The notes: generated by a model not told the origin, from the sequence alone. DNA of 64,000 bases from Novosphingobium sp. FSW06-99 (GCF_001519065.1 NZ_KQ954253.1:194062-258061), one strand, 5' to 3'. Shown: positions 46,355 to 54,947, counted from the first letter of the stretch. Numbers and translations are program-made.

Positions 46355-48972
46355 TGCGCCTGATCATTGCCATTCTGGCCGCGCTGCTGTTCGCATCACC
46401 CGCGCATGCACGCCCGATTGTTTGGGGCGGGACGCCCTGCACCAACGCGTCGACCACTAACGACGGCTGCTTTAACGGCGGCTCGGTCCAGGTGCCGACA
46501 TTCTTTCGCGGCTATGCCACGCAAGGGTCTGCCGGGGTCACCTATCCTGCGGGGACCACGACAAATCCCTGGTATTCAGCCTATGACAGCACCACAAGCG
46601 TGCAACCGGTCGTCTATCCCACGCGGCCTTCATGGAATGTGGCCGGGGTCGATTATGCGGTCGGCATGCCACGCTGGCAAATGCCTACGCTCGGCAATCT
46701 GCACCCCTCGTATCTAAAAGACCCGGCGCAAATCGCCACCGACCCCTTGATCAACCCAAAGCGGCAAGGCGAGAACTGCCAGTTCTATGCCGCGAACACG
46801 GCCGTTTCGGGCGGTGTGGCGGCGGGCACCACGGCCACGCCGTTCCCCTTTCCGCTGGGCGGTGCGGGCATCTATTGCAGCAACAGCACCGGATCGTCGA
46901 ACCAGTTGATCTTTGACGGGTACAATTTCGCGTGGAACAGCAGCACCGGTTGGGGGTGCGTGCCAATCTCCTTCGCCAACAAAGGCTGGGGCACCAGCGC
47001 GGCGAATACCGGCCCGACCACAGCGAACGTAATCATGCGCAATTCCCTGTTTGTCGAAGGACCCAATTGCGACATCTGGGGCGGCATCAACCAGGGATCT
47101 GGCACGGCCCAGGCAGGCCCAGAAAATGCCGCAGCGGTCTATGCGGTGGCCTTTGCCAATAGCTCAACCACGCTCACCAGCTTCGCCTTTGTCAACAATA
47201 CCGTCTATGGATGCGGTGGTGATGCGCTGGCCACTGCGTTGGAAACTGCGCTGTGCAGCGCCAGCTTCAATTCCACCACATATGCGGCCGGCTCCATCAC
47301 GGGATGGGTGACGGGTGCTACGGTCGGCGTGGCACCGGTCAATGGTCAATTGCTGGGCATTTCCGGCGGGACTGCGTGGATCGAATTCAATGCCTTCATG
47401 CACATGCCGGGACGCTTGTTCGGGATGGGCAATGTCAACATCGGCAACCACAGCATTGTTTTCGCCAACAACTATATCGAAGGTATGCTCTACAAACCGG
47501 AACCCGGCGTCTTGTTCAGCGGCATTGTTTGTGCCGCCAATTGCAGCACCGCTTCGCCATCCACCCCCGCGCAAGAAGTCGTCACGACCGTTGTGCCTCA
47601 CGGCATCCCGGTGGGCAGCTATTACAGCCTGGTCCTGACAGGCAGCGGCGCAGCGGGCGATTACTGGGGCGGCACTTATACCTTTCAGGCCACCGATGCC
47701 ACGCACCTGACCTTCCGGAGCGTCGTCAACAACAGCGACTGGACCTATGGCGGATCGGGCAATTATGGCTGGGTCTACAGCAATTTTGGCCACGATGAGT
47801 TGTGGAATACCGCCGCCACCACCGGCGGCGCCACGTTCACCGGCACGATCAGCGGCAACACACTCACCGTGTCGGGTCTGTCGGGCACGCTGACGGCGGG
47901 GCAATATATCACCACCAATGGCGCCGCCGATGGCATGATCAATGGCACGATCAGTGGCAACACGCTGACCGTCAACAGCCTTACCTCGGGTGCCCTTGCT
48001 GCAGGCCAAATCATTTCAGCCGCGTCGGGCTCTGGCCTCAACATCCCAGCCGCAATGACCATTGTATCGGGCAGTGGATCGACCTGGACGCTCAGCCAGT
48101 CGATCGGAAACGTCGGGCCCGGTGCGATGAACACCTATGATACCATACCTTCGCCGACCTACATCGTCGGCGGCTCGGGCAGCACATGGACGCTCAACCA
48201 CGCGCTGGGCAACATTGGTCCAACGCAGATGACCGCGCCTTATTACACCCCCGGCGTGCTAGGGGGCACCACGACCTATGTGGTCAGCTATAACGCCTAT
48301 CTGCAAACGCCTTCGGCATGGGGATATGGCGGCACGGCGATCCTCTGGCCGCAGACCAACAGCAACCTGATGGGCGTGCCGCTGGGAACGCTGACCGGAT
48401 CGATCGATCACAATGTGCTGGTGTCGGACTTGCAGAACAACGCGCGCCACTTGCAGAATTCCTATGGCGTGGCGTTTCAGGCGACCAGGCTGGCCGGCTT
48501 TACGCTCAACAACAACTATTTCGATCCGACCGGGCAATACTATTGCTGGATCGGCTACACACTCGATTCCGGCACCGGCCCGACGCTTAGCGGCAATGTC
48601 AACCTGCTGAACCCGTCCGACCCTTATGCCAACACGATGGATAGCTATGCCATCGTCCCCTATGTTTCGGGCGCAGGCACCAACACCCAGGGTGAAAACG
48701 GGCTGTCATACAACGCGGCGACCGGCGTGCTGACCATCACCCTGGCCGCACCCGCCACGTTCGCCGCCGGGCAGCAATTTTTCATCCGCAACGGCACGGT
48801 AAACAGCGGCACCAACTATCTGGCAGGCACCATGACCGCCGCCAGCGTGTCTGGCGCGACGGTCACCGTTAACCTTCAGCCCGGATATGCCGGCGTGCCA
48901 ATCAGCTCCACCACAGACCTCACCCTGATCAACAGCGCTGGCCATACGCAGGCCTGCTACGGGCACAATTGA
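46354..48972 (+). CDS. Large fibre or beta-helix protein with signal peptide
   Basis: An 872-aa protein beginning with a signal peptide (MRLIIAILAALLFASPAHA). The body (~200-450) shows right-handed beta-helix features (FVNNTVYGCGG, NHSIVFANNYIEGM). A repeated segment follows (GTISGNTLTVSGLSGTLTAG, GTISGNTLTVNSLTSG..., GSGSTWTLSQSIGNVGP, GSGSTWTLNHALGNIGP). It is probably a receptor-binding fibre or glycan-binding protein. Export is unusual for a tail protein. Confidence 0.65.
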   Translation: MRLIIAILAALLFASPAHARPIVWGGTPCTNASTTNDGCFNGGSVQVPTFFRGYATQGSAGVTYPAGTTTNPWYSAYDSTTSVQPVVYPTRPSWNVAGVDYAVGMPRWQMPTLGNLHPSYLKDPAQIATDPLINPKRQGENCQFYAANTAVSGGVAAGTTATPFPFPLGGAGIYCSNSTGSSNQLIFDGYNFAWNSSTGWGCVPISFANKGWGTSAANTGPTTANVIMRNSLFVEGPNCDIWGGINQGSGTAQAGPENAAAVYAVAFANSSTTLTSFAFVNNTVYGCGGDALATALETALCSASFNSTTYAAGSITGWVTGATVGVAPVNGQLLGISGGTAWIEFNAFMHMPGRLFGMGNVNIGNHSIVFANNYIEGMLYKPEPGVLFSGIVCAANCSTASPSTPAQEVVTTVVPHGIPVGSYYSLVLTGSGAAGDYWGGTYTFQATDATHLTFRSVVNNSDWTYGGSGNYGWVYSNFGHDELWNTAATTGGATFTGTISGNTLTVSGLSGTLTAGQYITTNGAADGMINGTISGNTLTVNSLTSGALAAGQIISAASGSGLNIPAAMTIVSGSGSTWTLSQSIGNVGPGAMNTYDTIPSPTYIVGGSGSTWTLNHALGNIGPTQMTAPYYTPGVLGGTTTYVVSYNAYLQTPSAWGYGGTAILWPQTNSNLMGVPLGTLTGSIDHNVLVSDLQNNARHLQNSYGVAFQATRLAGFTLNNNYFDPTGQYYCWIGYTLDSGTGPTLSGNVNLLNPSDPYANTMDSYAIVPYVSGAGTNTQGENGLSYNAATGVLTITLAAPATFAAGQQFFIRNGTVNSGTNYLAGTMTAASVSGATVTVNLQPGYAGVPISSTTDLTLINSAGHTQACYGHN

Positions 48973-48982
48973 GGCCACCCCG

Positions 48983-49447
48983 ATGATCGAGACGGCGCAC
49001 ACTCCCGCACATGAAGAAATCGAATCCCTGCGCGTCGATGTCGAATATCCCGAGCACACCGCCCGCGCCGCCAGAGACACGACGTAATTCGACCACAACA
49101 GGGCGCTGCTGCTAAAAAAACGCAAAAACCCGTGTTTCAAGTGCGGGAGCGTCGTTCACCTGGAAGTGCATCATTTCATCATCGAGTGGAGCGAATGGAA
49201 CATCGCAGACCCGGCCAAAGTGCTGGGCCTGATGGACCATTTCGACATCTATGGGGACGCCGCGCTGCTCGGCGACAAGCCCGTCGCCAGCCCCGACGAT
49301 TTGCGCAACCTGCTGGTGCTGTGCGTCGCATGCCATCGCGGTGCGGGTCTTGGCATCCTCCAAGTGCCAGTTCCCTTCTGGTTTGCCGATCTCGTCAAGC
49401 GTGACGGCGCGATCGTGCTGAAATCGGTTCACGCAAAGGAATTCTGA
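48983..49447 (+). pseudogene. HNH endonuclease-like gene with an in-frame stop
   Basis: One 155-codon frame begins at ATG 48983 and runs to 49447, with a TAA at 49085-49087 (codon 35). The reading after the stop (FDHNRALLLKKR, CFKC, HLEVHHFIIEW, LCVACHRG) is a complete HNH zinc-binding nuclease motif (C-x2-C, HH, C-x2-C-H). No ATG is found between the stop and the CxxC, and the first GTG (49166) is past it. It is therefore a nonsense-interrupted gene, or a reading error in the sequence. HNH genes often sit at phage ends and assist packaging. Confidence 0.7.
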
Positions 49448-49449
49448 TC

Positions 49450-49608
49450 ATGTCTGAACCTGCCATCCTTGCTGCCGACATCAAGTCGGTAGAAAACGCC
49501 ACCAAGGCGGCCGTCATCGACATAAAGGTCCTGGTGGCCAACCGTGTGGGCGATCTGATGATCGCGTTGATCGTGTTCGGTTCGATTTGGTTCGGCCACG
49601 CGCTCTAA
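49450..49608 (+). CDS. Small single-helix membrane protein
   Basis: A 52-aa protein (MSEPAILAADIKSVENA...VGDLMIALIVFGSIWFGHAL) with one C-terminal hydrophobic helix. It lies between the HNH remnant and the spanin genes, possibly a lysis-accessory peptide. Confidence 0.5.
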   Translation: MSEPAILAADIKSVENATKAAVIDIKVLVANRVGDLMIALIVFGSIWFGHAL

Positions 49609-49659
49609 TCTACAGGACACGCTGGCTGTTGCCGGCGCACGCAACCACAGGAGCTGACG

Positions 49660-50124
49660 ATGATCATCGCGATACTCGGCTTGTTCAAGGGCTGGTCGCT
49701 CCTATCGTCAATCGCGGGCTGGTTTACCGACGCTTGGATCTGGGCCATCAAAAATCCGCTCGCCGCCTTCCTTGCATTCGCCCTGATCCTGATCGTTACG
49801 CTTGGCTGGTATGCGCGCAACGAAGCCTCACTGGCCGCGAACGCAAAGGCCAACGAGGCACAGGCGGAAAAAGCGCTGACGACCGAACGAGCCAGCAATT
49901 CACGCCTGACCATGGCGATCGCCCAGCAGAACGCCGCGTTCGCGCAGTTGGGCAAGGACAGCGCCAGCGCAGTCGCGCAAGGTGACAGAGCCGATGCAGC
50001 CGCCATCACACGCTCCGACAAACGTGCCGCCCGAGCGCGAGCGATCACGATCGCGCCCGCTTCAACTGGAAAAACGGTTTGTGCGACGCCGTCCGACGTC
50101 ATGGCAGCACAGGGAGATTTGTGA
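49660..50124 (+). CDS. Inner-membrane spanin (Rz-like)
   Basis: A 154-aa protein with an N-terminal transmembrane segment (~residues 28-52) followed by a long helical periplasmic domain (ASLAANAKANEAQAEKALTTERASNS...). It is directly coupled to a small lipoprotein gene. Together they would disrupt the outer membrane at lysis. Confidence 0.75.
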   Translation: MIIAILGLFKGWSLLSSIAGWFTDAWIWAIKNPLAAFLAFALILIVTLGWYARNEASLAANAKANEAQAEKALTTERASNSRLTMAIAQQNAAFAQLGKDSASAVAQGDRADAAAITRSDKRAARARAITIAPASTGKTVCATPSDVMAAQGDL

Positions 50125-50411
50125 TGCGGGCACTTTCCCTTGCTGTTTGCCTGGCGCTCACCGCCTGCGTCAGCGCTCAACCGCCAGCGATGGACGACAA
50201 AGTGGTGACCGTACGCGTCCCGGTGGCCATCCGCTGCATCGACCCGGCCAAGATCCCGGCCATCGTCTCGCCCGCTCTCCTGAACGGTGACGCGCAGCAC
50301 GATGTCAGCACGCTGGCAAAAGCAGATTTGGCGTTGCGGTCCGAAACTGATCAACTCATGGCGATCATCGTTCCATGCACGGTCACGCCAGACCTTGCTC
50401 GTACGCCCTGA
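50124..50411 (+). CDS. Outer-membrane spanin lipoprotein (Rz1-like)
   Basis: A 95-aa protein with a signal peptide and lipobox LTAC (MRALSLAVCLALTAC), followed by a short periplasmic part. It starts in a TGATG overlap with the Rz-like gene after AGGGAGA. Last gene of the prophage cassette, 94 bp from the tRNA. Confidence 0.75.
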   Translation: MRALSLAVCLALTACVSAQPPAMDDKVVTVRVPVAIRCIDPAKIPAIVSPALLNGDAQHDVSTLAKADLALRSETDQLMAIIVPCTVTPDLARTP

Positions 50412-50505
50412 CGCTTCGTGAAGAAACCTGCGACGGTTCCATGATTGACGGCCCGGACGCTCGCGATGTTTCAGGTGCCGCACGTTGCCTGTGTTGGCTA
50501 AGACG

Positions 50506-50834
50506 TGGTGCGGGCGGCCGGACTTGAACCGGCACGGGCAATGCCCAACGGATTTTCGTACCTCCTACGGCTTTCGCCGCCACTGGTGGCCAAATGGCTG
50601 CTCCAGTGTTTGTGGTCTGGACTATCCCTTCACCATGCCCCGGCGAGGGGTTTAGGTGCTGCCCGTCTAGTCTCTACACCTTCCTTCGAGGCGTTTGTCC
50701 CGAAGGCTTGGCTCGGGATTGCCATGTTAAAGGGTTCCCCGAATTTGAGCAGTTCTATCGTGCGGGTTTCCCCACACGCACCCAAGTGATCTTGAACTCA
50801 AGTCCGCTGCGTCTACCTGTTCCGCCACGCCCGC
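50506..50834 (-). tRNA. tRNA-Leu(UAA) interrupted by a group I intron
   Basis: The 5' exon is complement(50800-50834) and the 3' exon complement(50506-50556). Joined they give an 86-nt class II tRNA. Acceptor GCGGGCG pairs with CGCCCGC, the discriminator is A, and CCA is encoded. The anticodon stem GCGGA/TCCGT closes loop CTTAAAA, anticodon UAA. The variable arm lies around TTGGGCATTGCCC, and the T arm is CCGGTTCAAGTCCGG. The splice point lies between anticodon positions 34 and 35, the same site as in cyanobacterial and plastid tRNA-Leu(UAA). Confidence 0.92.
50557..50799 (-). other. Group I intron (IC3-like, 243 nt) in tRNA-Leu(UAA)
   Basis: P1 pairs ACTT|GAGT with ACTTGGGT (8 bp), placing the required U-G wobble at the splice point. 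P2 is GTGTGGG-GAAA-CCCGCAC (complement 50760-50777). P7 pairs GACTA (complement 50668-50672) with TAGTC in ATAGTCCA (complement 50618-50625). The intron ends in G (complement 50557). The core is very like the Azoarcus tRNA-Ile intron. It has no room for a homing endonuclease gene. Confidence 0.9.
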
Positions 50835-50908
50835 ACACCCGGCTGCTATACATAGGCAGGCCGCCCAAGCCAAGTGCCGCCCTCTCCCGGTTTTTCACGT
50901 CGGCAGAA

Positions 50909-51499
50909 TTACAGGCCGGCCTCGATTGCCATCCGAATCGCATCGGCGCTCGTTCGCACACCAAGCGCTTTCAAGACAGCCGCTCGATGCAGTTTGACCG
51001 TGCGTTCGCTCAGCTGCAATTCCCACGCGATCTGCTTGTTGAGTTTTCCAGCCGCAATACATTCCAGAATTTCCCGTTGCCGTCTGGGCAAAGCCTCGAC
51101 CTTTTCCTTAGCAATCGCAGCTCGATCCTTGCGACTTGCATCCGCTCCGGCCGACAACTCCACTTGCGAGCCCAGAAAATACTCGAGCTCTCCCTCTGCG
51201 TCAAAAATCGGGGCAATCATCACGGCGTTACGAAACGGGGTGCCATCCTTTTTATAATTCAGGATTTCGACCATCACCGGCACTCTGCCAGCAATGCCCG
51301 CCCGCAATTGCTCGCTCAAATCCGCTTCGGTCTCTGGTCCTCGCAAAAACCGGCAATTGCGTCCAATAATCTCGGCCGGAGTATACCCGGTCAGATCGAT
51401 GAATGCCTTGTTGCACGCAACGATGGGGTTGTCTGCCAAGCGCGGGTTGCTGACAACCGCAGCCACCAGGCTATTTTCGATCATTGTACCGATTGCCAT
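50909..51499 (-). CDS. EL222-like LOV-HTH blue-light transcription factor
   Basis: A 196-aa protein from ATG 51497-51499. LOV domain (~5-125) with the photoactive Cys in GRNCRFLRG, EILNYKKDGTPFRNA and EYFLGSQVEL; then a LuxR-type HTH (~135-196) with LPRRQREILECIAAGKLNKQIAWELQLSERTVK. This matches EL222 of Erythrobacter in sequence and order. Blue light forms a flavin-Cys adduct that frees the HTH to bind DNA. It is divergent from folE. Extending to 51946 would add unrelated sequence. Confidence 0.92.
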   Translation of the reverse strand: MAIGTMIENSLVAAVVSNPRLADNPIVACNKAFIDLTGYTPAEIIGRNCRFLRGPETEADLSEQLRAGIAGRVPVMVEILNYKKDGTPFRNAVMIAPIFDAEGELEYFLGSQVELSAGADASRKDRAAIAKEKVEALPRRQREILECIAAGKLNKQIAWELQLSERTVKLHRAAVLKALGVRTSADAIRMAIEAGL

Positions 51500-51539
51500 G
51501 ACACCTCTCAACGCTTTTGCTGCGCAGGTCACAACTGCC

Positions 51540-51583
51540 CTTAGGATCATGTTGCCGCAGCACAAGCGTAAGACGATCCTTAG
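51540..51583. promoter_or_regulatory. Inverted repeat between LOV-HTH gene and folE
   Basis: CTTAGGATC (51540-51548) and GATCCTTAG (51575-51583) form an imperfect inverted repeat (one mismatch) in the divergent promoter region. It is a candidate site for the LOV-HTH protein; this is inference. Confidence 0.4.
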
Positions 51584-51678
51584 CGCAAGTTCGGCTGAAA
51601 GTGACAGTGCTTTCGTTGCCGGAGAGCCGGCGGTCGGACAGATCCTTGTCGCTAGCCGGGGCGAAAGGAACGATTGCA

Positions 51679-52344
51679 ATGAACTATGTTCCGTTGGACG
51701 TCGAACACGCCGATGCGGATTGCAGCACGTGCGACGGCGAGCTGACAGACAGCGGGTCAGAAACGAGCGCAAGCAAGCCCGACGTGCCTGCATATGTGCA
51801 GGAGGCGGTGCGCACGCTGTTGCGCTGGGCCGGTGATGACCCTGAAAGAGAGGGTCTGATCGACACTCCGACACGCGTGGGGCGTGCCTGGCGAGAATAT
51901 TGCGCCGGTTACTGCGAAGAACCGGGCATCCATCTGCGTCGTACATTCAGCGAGGTCGCAGGGTACGACGAAGTCGTGCTATTGAAGGACATTCCGTTTC
52001 AATCGCATTGCGAACACCATTTGGCGCCGATTACGGGAACTGCATCGATCGCCTATCTCCCACGCAATCGGGTGGTCGGCATTTCAAAGCTAGCGCGGGT
52101 ATTGGAGGGATATGCAAAACGCCTCCAAATTCAAGAGCGCCTGACCAGCGAAGTGGCCCAGTGCATCTGGGAAAACCTGCAACCGCACGGAGTTGCCGTG
52201 GTCATCGAAGCGCACCATGGATGCATGACTGGACGAGGTGTCCGGACACCCGGCGTAGGCATGATCACCAGCCGCATGCTCGGATGTTTTCTGACTGACG
52301 CCAGCAGCCGCAAGGAAGTGCTTTCCCTGATGCGTCGCGGTTGA
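51679..52344 (+). CDS. folE: GTP cyclohydrolase I
   Basis: A 221-aa enzyme: GTP to dihydroneopterin triphosphate, first step of folate and pterin synthesis. The N-terminal ~38 residues are a low-complexity extension. Zn ligands and catalytic residues are in DIPFQSHCEHHLAPITG and AHHGCMTGRGV, with VVGISKLARVLEGYAKRLQIQERLT. Start ATG 51679 after AAAGGAA. Placement beside a blue-light regulator suggests pterin supply for photolyase or cryptochrome antennae. Confidence 0.95.
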   Translation: MNYVPLDVEHADADCSTCDGELTDSGSETSASKPDVPAYVQEAVRTLLRWAGDDPEREGLIDTPTRVGRAWREYCAGYCEEPGIHLRRTFSEVAGYDEVVLLKDIPFQSHCEHHLAPITGTASIAYLPRNRVVGISKLARVLEGYAKRLQIQERLTSEVAQCIWENLQPHGVAVVIEAHHGCMTGRGVRTPGVGMITSRMLGCFLTDASSRKEVLSLMRRG

Positions 52345-52356
52345 AGTCGGTTGGCC

Positions 52357-53313
52357 ATGCAACATGTTGCAATTGTCGGCGCAGGAATGGCCGGGCTATC
52401 CTGCGCAGAATCACTGCGTCGCGCCGGGATCCAAGTCAGCCTGTTCGACAAAAGTCGTGGCCCGGGTGGCCGAATGTCAAGCCGCCGTTTGGAAACACCC
52501 CAGGGACCAGCCATATTCGATTTCGGTGCCCAATATTTCTGTGTGCGCGACACCGCTTTTGGTGAACAAGTCCACGCATGGGAAGCGTGTGGCGTGGTTA
52601 CGCGTTGGCCGGAAGCCCGGGCCGATGCATTTGTCGGAACGCCGACCATGAACGCGATCTTGCGCCATGTCTCCCAAGAGCACGACGTTTCGTTTTCAGC
52701 TCTGGTCAAAGGTCTGAAGCGACACGGGCGACAGTGGCAACTGATTTGCGAAGGTCATGGTACCACGTTGTACGATGGCGTAGTGCTTGCCCTTCCTGCA
52801 GAACAGACCGCGCCGATCCTGACTCTGCACGATTTCGAACTGGCCCAAGCGGCACTGTTTGCCCGTTCGCAACCATGCTGGACGGGCATGTTTGCCTTTG
52901 CCCAGCCGCTGGCGCTTCCCCAAAACATCGTGCGCAACAGCGGACTTTTTGCCTGGGCAGCGCGCGATAACGCAAAGCCAGGCAGATCGGGTCCGGAACG
53001 ATGGGTGGTGCAAGCCGAGCCGCAGTGGACAGTAAGACACCTCGAACACACGCCCGATGAAGTTGGCCCCTTGCTCCTCGATGCGTTGTCAACACTATCA
53101 GGGAGTTCGCTTCCCGAAGTGATTGCGCAATCCATCCACCGCTGGCGTTATGGCCTTTCTGCTGGCACCGGGCTTGGCTGCCTATGGAACCCCGGACTTC
53201 AACTGGGCGCCTGCGGTGACTGGTTGCTTGGGCCCAACATCGAATGTGCATGGCTGTCCGGTCGCCGGCTCGCTGAACGCATGGTCACAGAGATTTCCAT
53301 CGCGGCTGAATAG
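52357..53313 (+). CDS. Renalase-like FAD-dependent oxidoreductase
   Basis: A 318-aa flavoprotein starting MQHVAIVGAGMAGLSCAESL, with Rossmann GxGxxG, GPGGRMSSRR and the amine-oxidase-like C-terminus CGDWLLGPNIECAWLSGRRLAERM. It is 12 bp downstream of folE and likely co-transcribed. Family members oxidise aberrant forms of NAD(P)H or are named amine oxidases; the substrate here is not known. Confidence 0.85.
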   Translation: MQHVAIVGAGMAGLSCAESLRRAGIQVSLFDKSRGPGGRMSSRRLETPQGPAIFDFGAQYFCVRDTAFGEQVHAWEACGVVTRWPEARADAFVGTPTMNAILRHVSQEHDVSFSALVKGLKRHGRQWQLICEGHGTTLYDGVVLALPAEQTAPILTLHDFELAQAALFARSQPCWTGMFAFAQPLALPQNIVRNSGLFAWAARDNAKPGRSGPERWVVQAEPQWTVRHLEHTPDEVGPLLLDALSTLSGSSLPEVIAQSIHRWRYGLSAGTGLGCLWNPGLQLGACGDWLLGPNIECAWLSGRRLAERMVTEISIAAE

Positions 53314-53452
53314 GCCCACCAAATCACAGCGCGCTCGGTCGCGTAGCGACGGTGCTTCGCACCCCCACCCCAGCAGCCATCTACGAACTTGAATAGCGGA
53401 CCGCTCTCGGCGAGAATAGGGCTCTGGACTGCAGGCTGTGAAGGATGTGGCG

Positions 53453-53851
53453 ATGCCCGAGCTGAAGCTTAAACTTCAACTGCTATGTGCAGACGCGATC
53501 GCCATGGGGCCTGGCAAAGCTGCGCTTCTTGACCAGATCACTGCGACCGGATCGATCGCCGGCGCGGCACGGCAACTGGGCATGAGTTATCGCCGCGCCT
53601 GGCAATTGGTCGATGTGATGAACCGCTGCTGGAATGGTCGCATTGTTGAAACCGTCCCTGGCAGAGCGAGCGGTGGCGCGCGGTTGACCGAGCTCGGGAC
53701 GGCCGTACTTGCGCGTTACCGCGCCCTCCATGCCAGCATCGAAACGTGCGCGGCGGACAGTGGCTGGCAGGAACTGGCGCTGATGCTTCGCGAAGAACCG
53801 TTGGAAAGCCAGCCCCATTCCGGCTCTTCGCAATCTATTGAAATCGCCTGA
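53453..53851 (+). CDS. ModE-like winged-helix regulator (DNA-binding domain only)
   Basis: A 132-aa protein starting at ATG 53453 after AAGGA. The LysR-like HTH (LLDQITATGSIAGAARQLGMSYRRAWQLVDVMNRCWNGRIVET) is that of ModE proteins. The molybdate-binding TOBE domains are missing, as in short ModE-like proteins. Ligand and targets unknown. Confidence 0.85.
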   Translation: MPELKLKLQLLCADAIAMGPGKAALLDQITATGSIAGAARQLGMSYRRAWQLVDVMNRCWNGRIVETVPGRASGGARLTELGTAVLARYRALHASIETCAADSGWQELALMLREEPLESQPHSGSSQSIEIA

Positions 53852-53900
53852 ACGAACGCTGCACCCCAATGGCGAGGCAGCGCGCGCCATTTTGATGGGA

Positions 53901-54947
53901 TCAAACCAGACTGCTGGCGCTTGTCCCCAATTCCGCAAAATAGCGCGCCATCGCATCGGCAGCCTTGTCGGTGAGCGTAATGAAAGCGCGCCGCCGGTCG
54001 GTCTCATCGTCCACGCGCTGCAACAGGCCCGCATCGGTCATTTGCCCGATCCAGCGCAACGCTGTCGTGGGAGGTACGCCCGAAGCAATGCACAACGACG
54101 TAACCGAAACCCGGACATGCTCGACCCGCGCGGCGGTGAGATCAAGCAGCATGTCCCATGCCGGATCGGCAAACAGATCACCTTCAAAGAACCGCGCCCG
54201 CAATTGCCGTTGACGGATGATCTTGCGCACCAGACGCGGATCGGGGAGCGGTGGCCTTGATGCTCTGACCAACCGGTCGCTACCACCGTCGAACTGCGGA
54301 TCAAGCTTGGCATCCGATTTGCCGGGATAGCCTGGCTGATTTTCAAACCGGAAAACGCCCGGTGTCTCGCTCGCACTGTGCGAAGAAAGTTGTTCGAGCT
54401 TGTGGGCAATCTGGCTGACTTGGTCGGTTAGACGCAGCAGGCTAAGCCGGTCCTCTTCCGAGAGTTCGCGGACCCGGTTGCCGGTCCTCGCCAGAACACG
54501 ACCCAACGCGATCACCCGGTCGGCTCGGCTCGGCGTTACCAGAATCTGCGCGTCGGCATGATCAAGGCAGCCAAACACTTCATCGAGCGACCCCATCGAA
54601 GTCGACACCACCAGATGCGACCCCATTTGCGACGCACGCTGATCCAGCCGTGCCAGGGCGGCCAGTTCAGCCCCGTCAATCACCGGACAATCCACCAGTA
54701 CGAGATCGGGCAACACGGGTGGATCGCCAGGCTCAAGCAAACAGGCGAGATCGGTCGTCTGCGCCACGCGCAGACCTGCCGCCGCGGCATCTTCGGCCAT
54801 TTCCGCCCGAAGATAACCGCGATCGGCATAGATCGACACGGCCATCCCGGCGCGATTACCCGAACCAAAACCGTGGCCAGAACCCAATCCCTGCCCAGAG
54901 CCGGGATCGCCACAGCCGTAGTCGTATTGCGATGCAGCCTGTCCCAT
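53901..54947 (-). CDS. Receiver-like domain fused to a MarR-type winged helix
   Basis: A 348-aa protein from ATG 54945-54947 (AAGGA upstream). A Gly/Ser-rich N-terminus is followed by a receiver-like part (~35-165) in which PDLVLVDCPVIDG holds the phosphoacceptor-position Asp. It lacks clear later receiver motifs. A linker and MarR-like winged helix follow (~240-340: VSVTSLCIASGVPPTTALRWIGQMTDAGLLQR...RRAFITLTDKAADAM). Function unknown. Confidence 0.75.
   Translation of the reverse strand: MGQAASQYDYGCGDPGSGQGLGSGHGFGSGNRAGMAVSIYADRGYLRAEMAEDAAAAGLRVAQTTDLACLLEPGDPPVLPDLVLVDCPVIDGAELAALARLDQRASQMGSHLVVSTSMGSLDEVFGCLDHADAQILVTPSRADRVIALGRVLARTGNRVRELSEEDRLSLLRLTDQVSQIAHKLEQLSSHSASETPGVFRFENQPGYPGKSDAKLDPQFDGGSDRLVRASRPPLPDPRLVRKIIRQRQLRARFFEGDLFADPAWDMLLDLTAARVEHVRVSVTSLCIASGVPPTTALRWIGQMTDAGLLQRVDDETDRRRAFITLTDKAADAMARYFAELGTSASSLV

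Noticed and set aside
29930..50411. Diversity-generating retroelement, as in Bordetella phage BPP-1
   Set aside because: No reverse transcriptase, template repeat or variable repeat pair was seen despite similar structural genes.
28403..50505. Attachment-site duplication of the tRNA-Leu 3' end at the left edge of the prophage
   Set aside because: No copy of the tRNA 3' sequence was found near 28.4-29.0 kb, and there is no integrase, so the integration site cannot be assigned.
51500..51946. N-terminal extension of the LOV-HTH protein
   Set aside because: The added sequence is low-similarity and overlaps the folE promoter; EL222-like proteins start near the chosen ATG.
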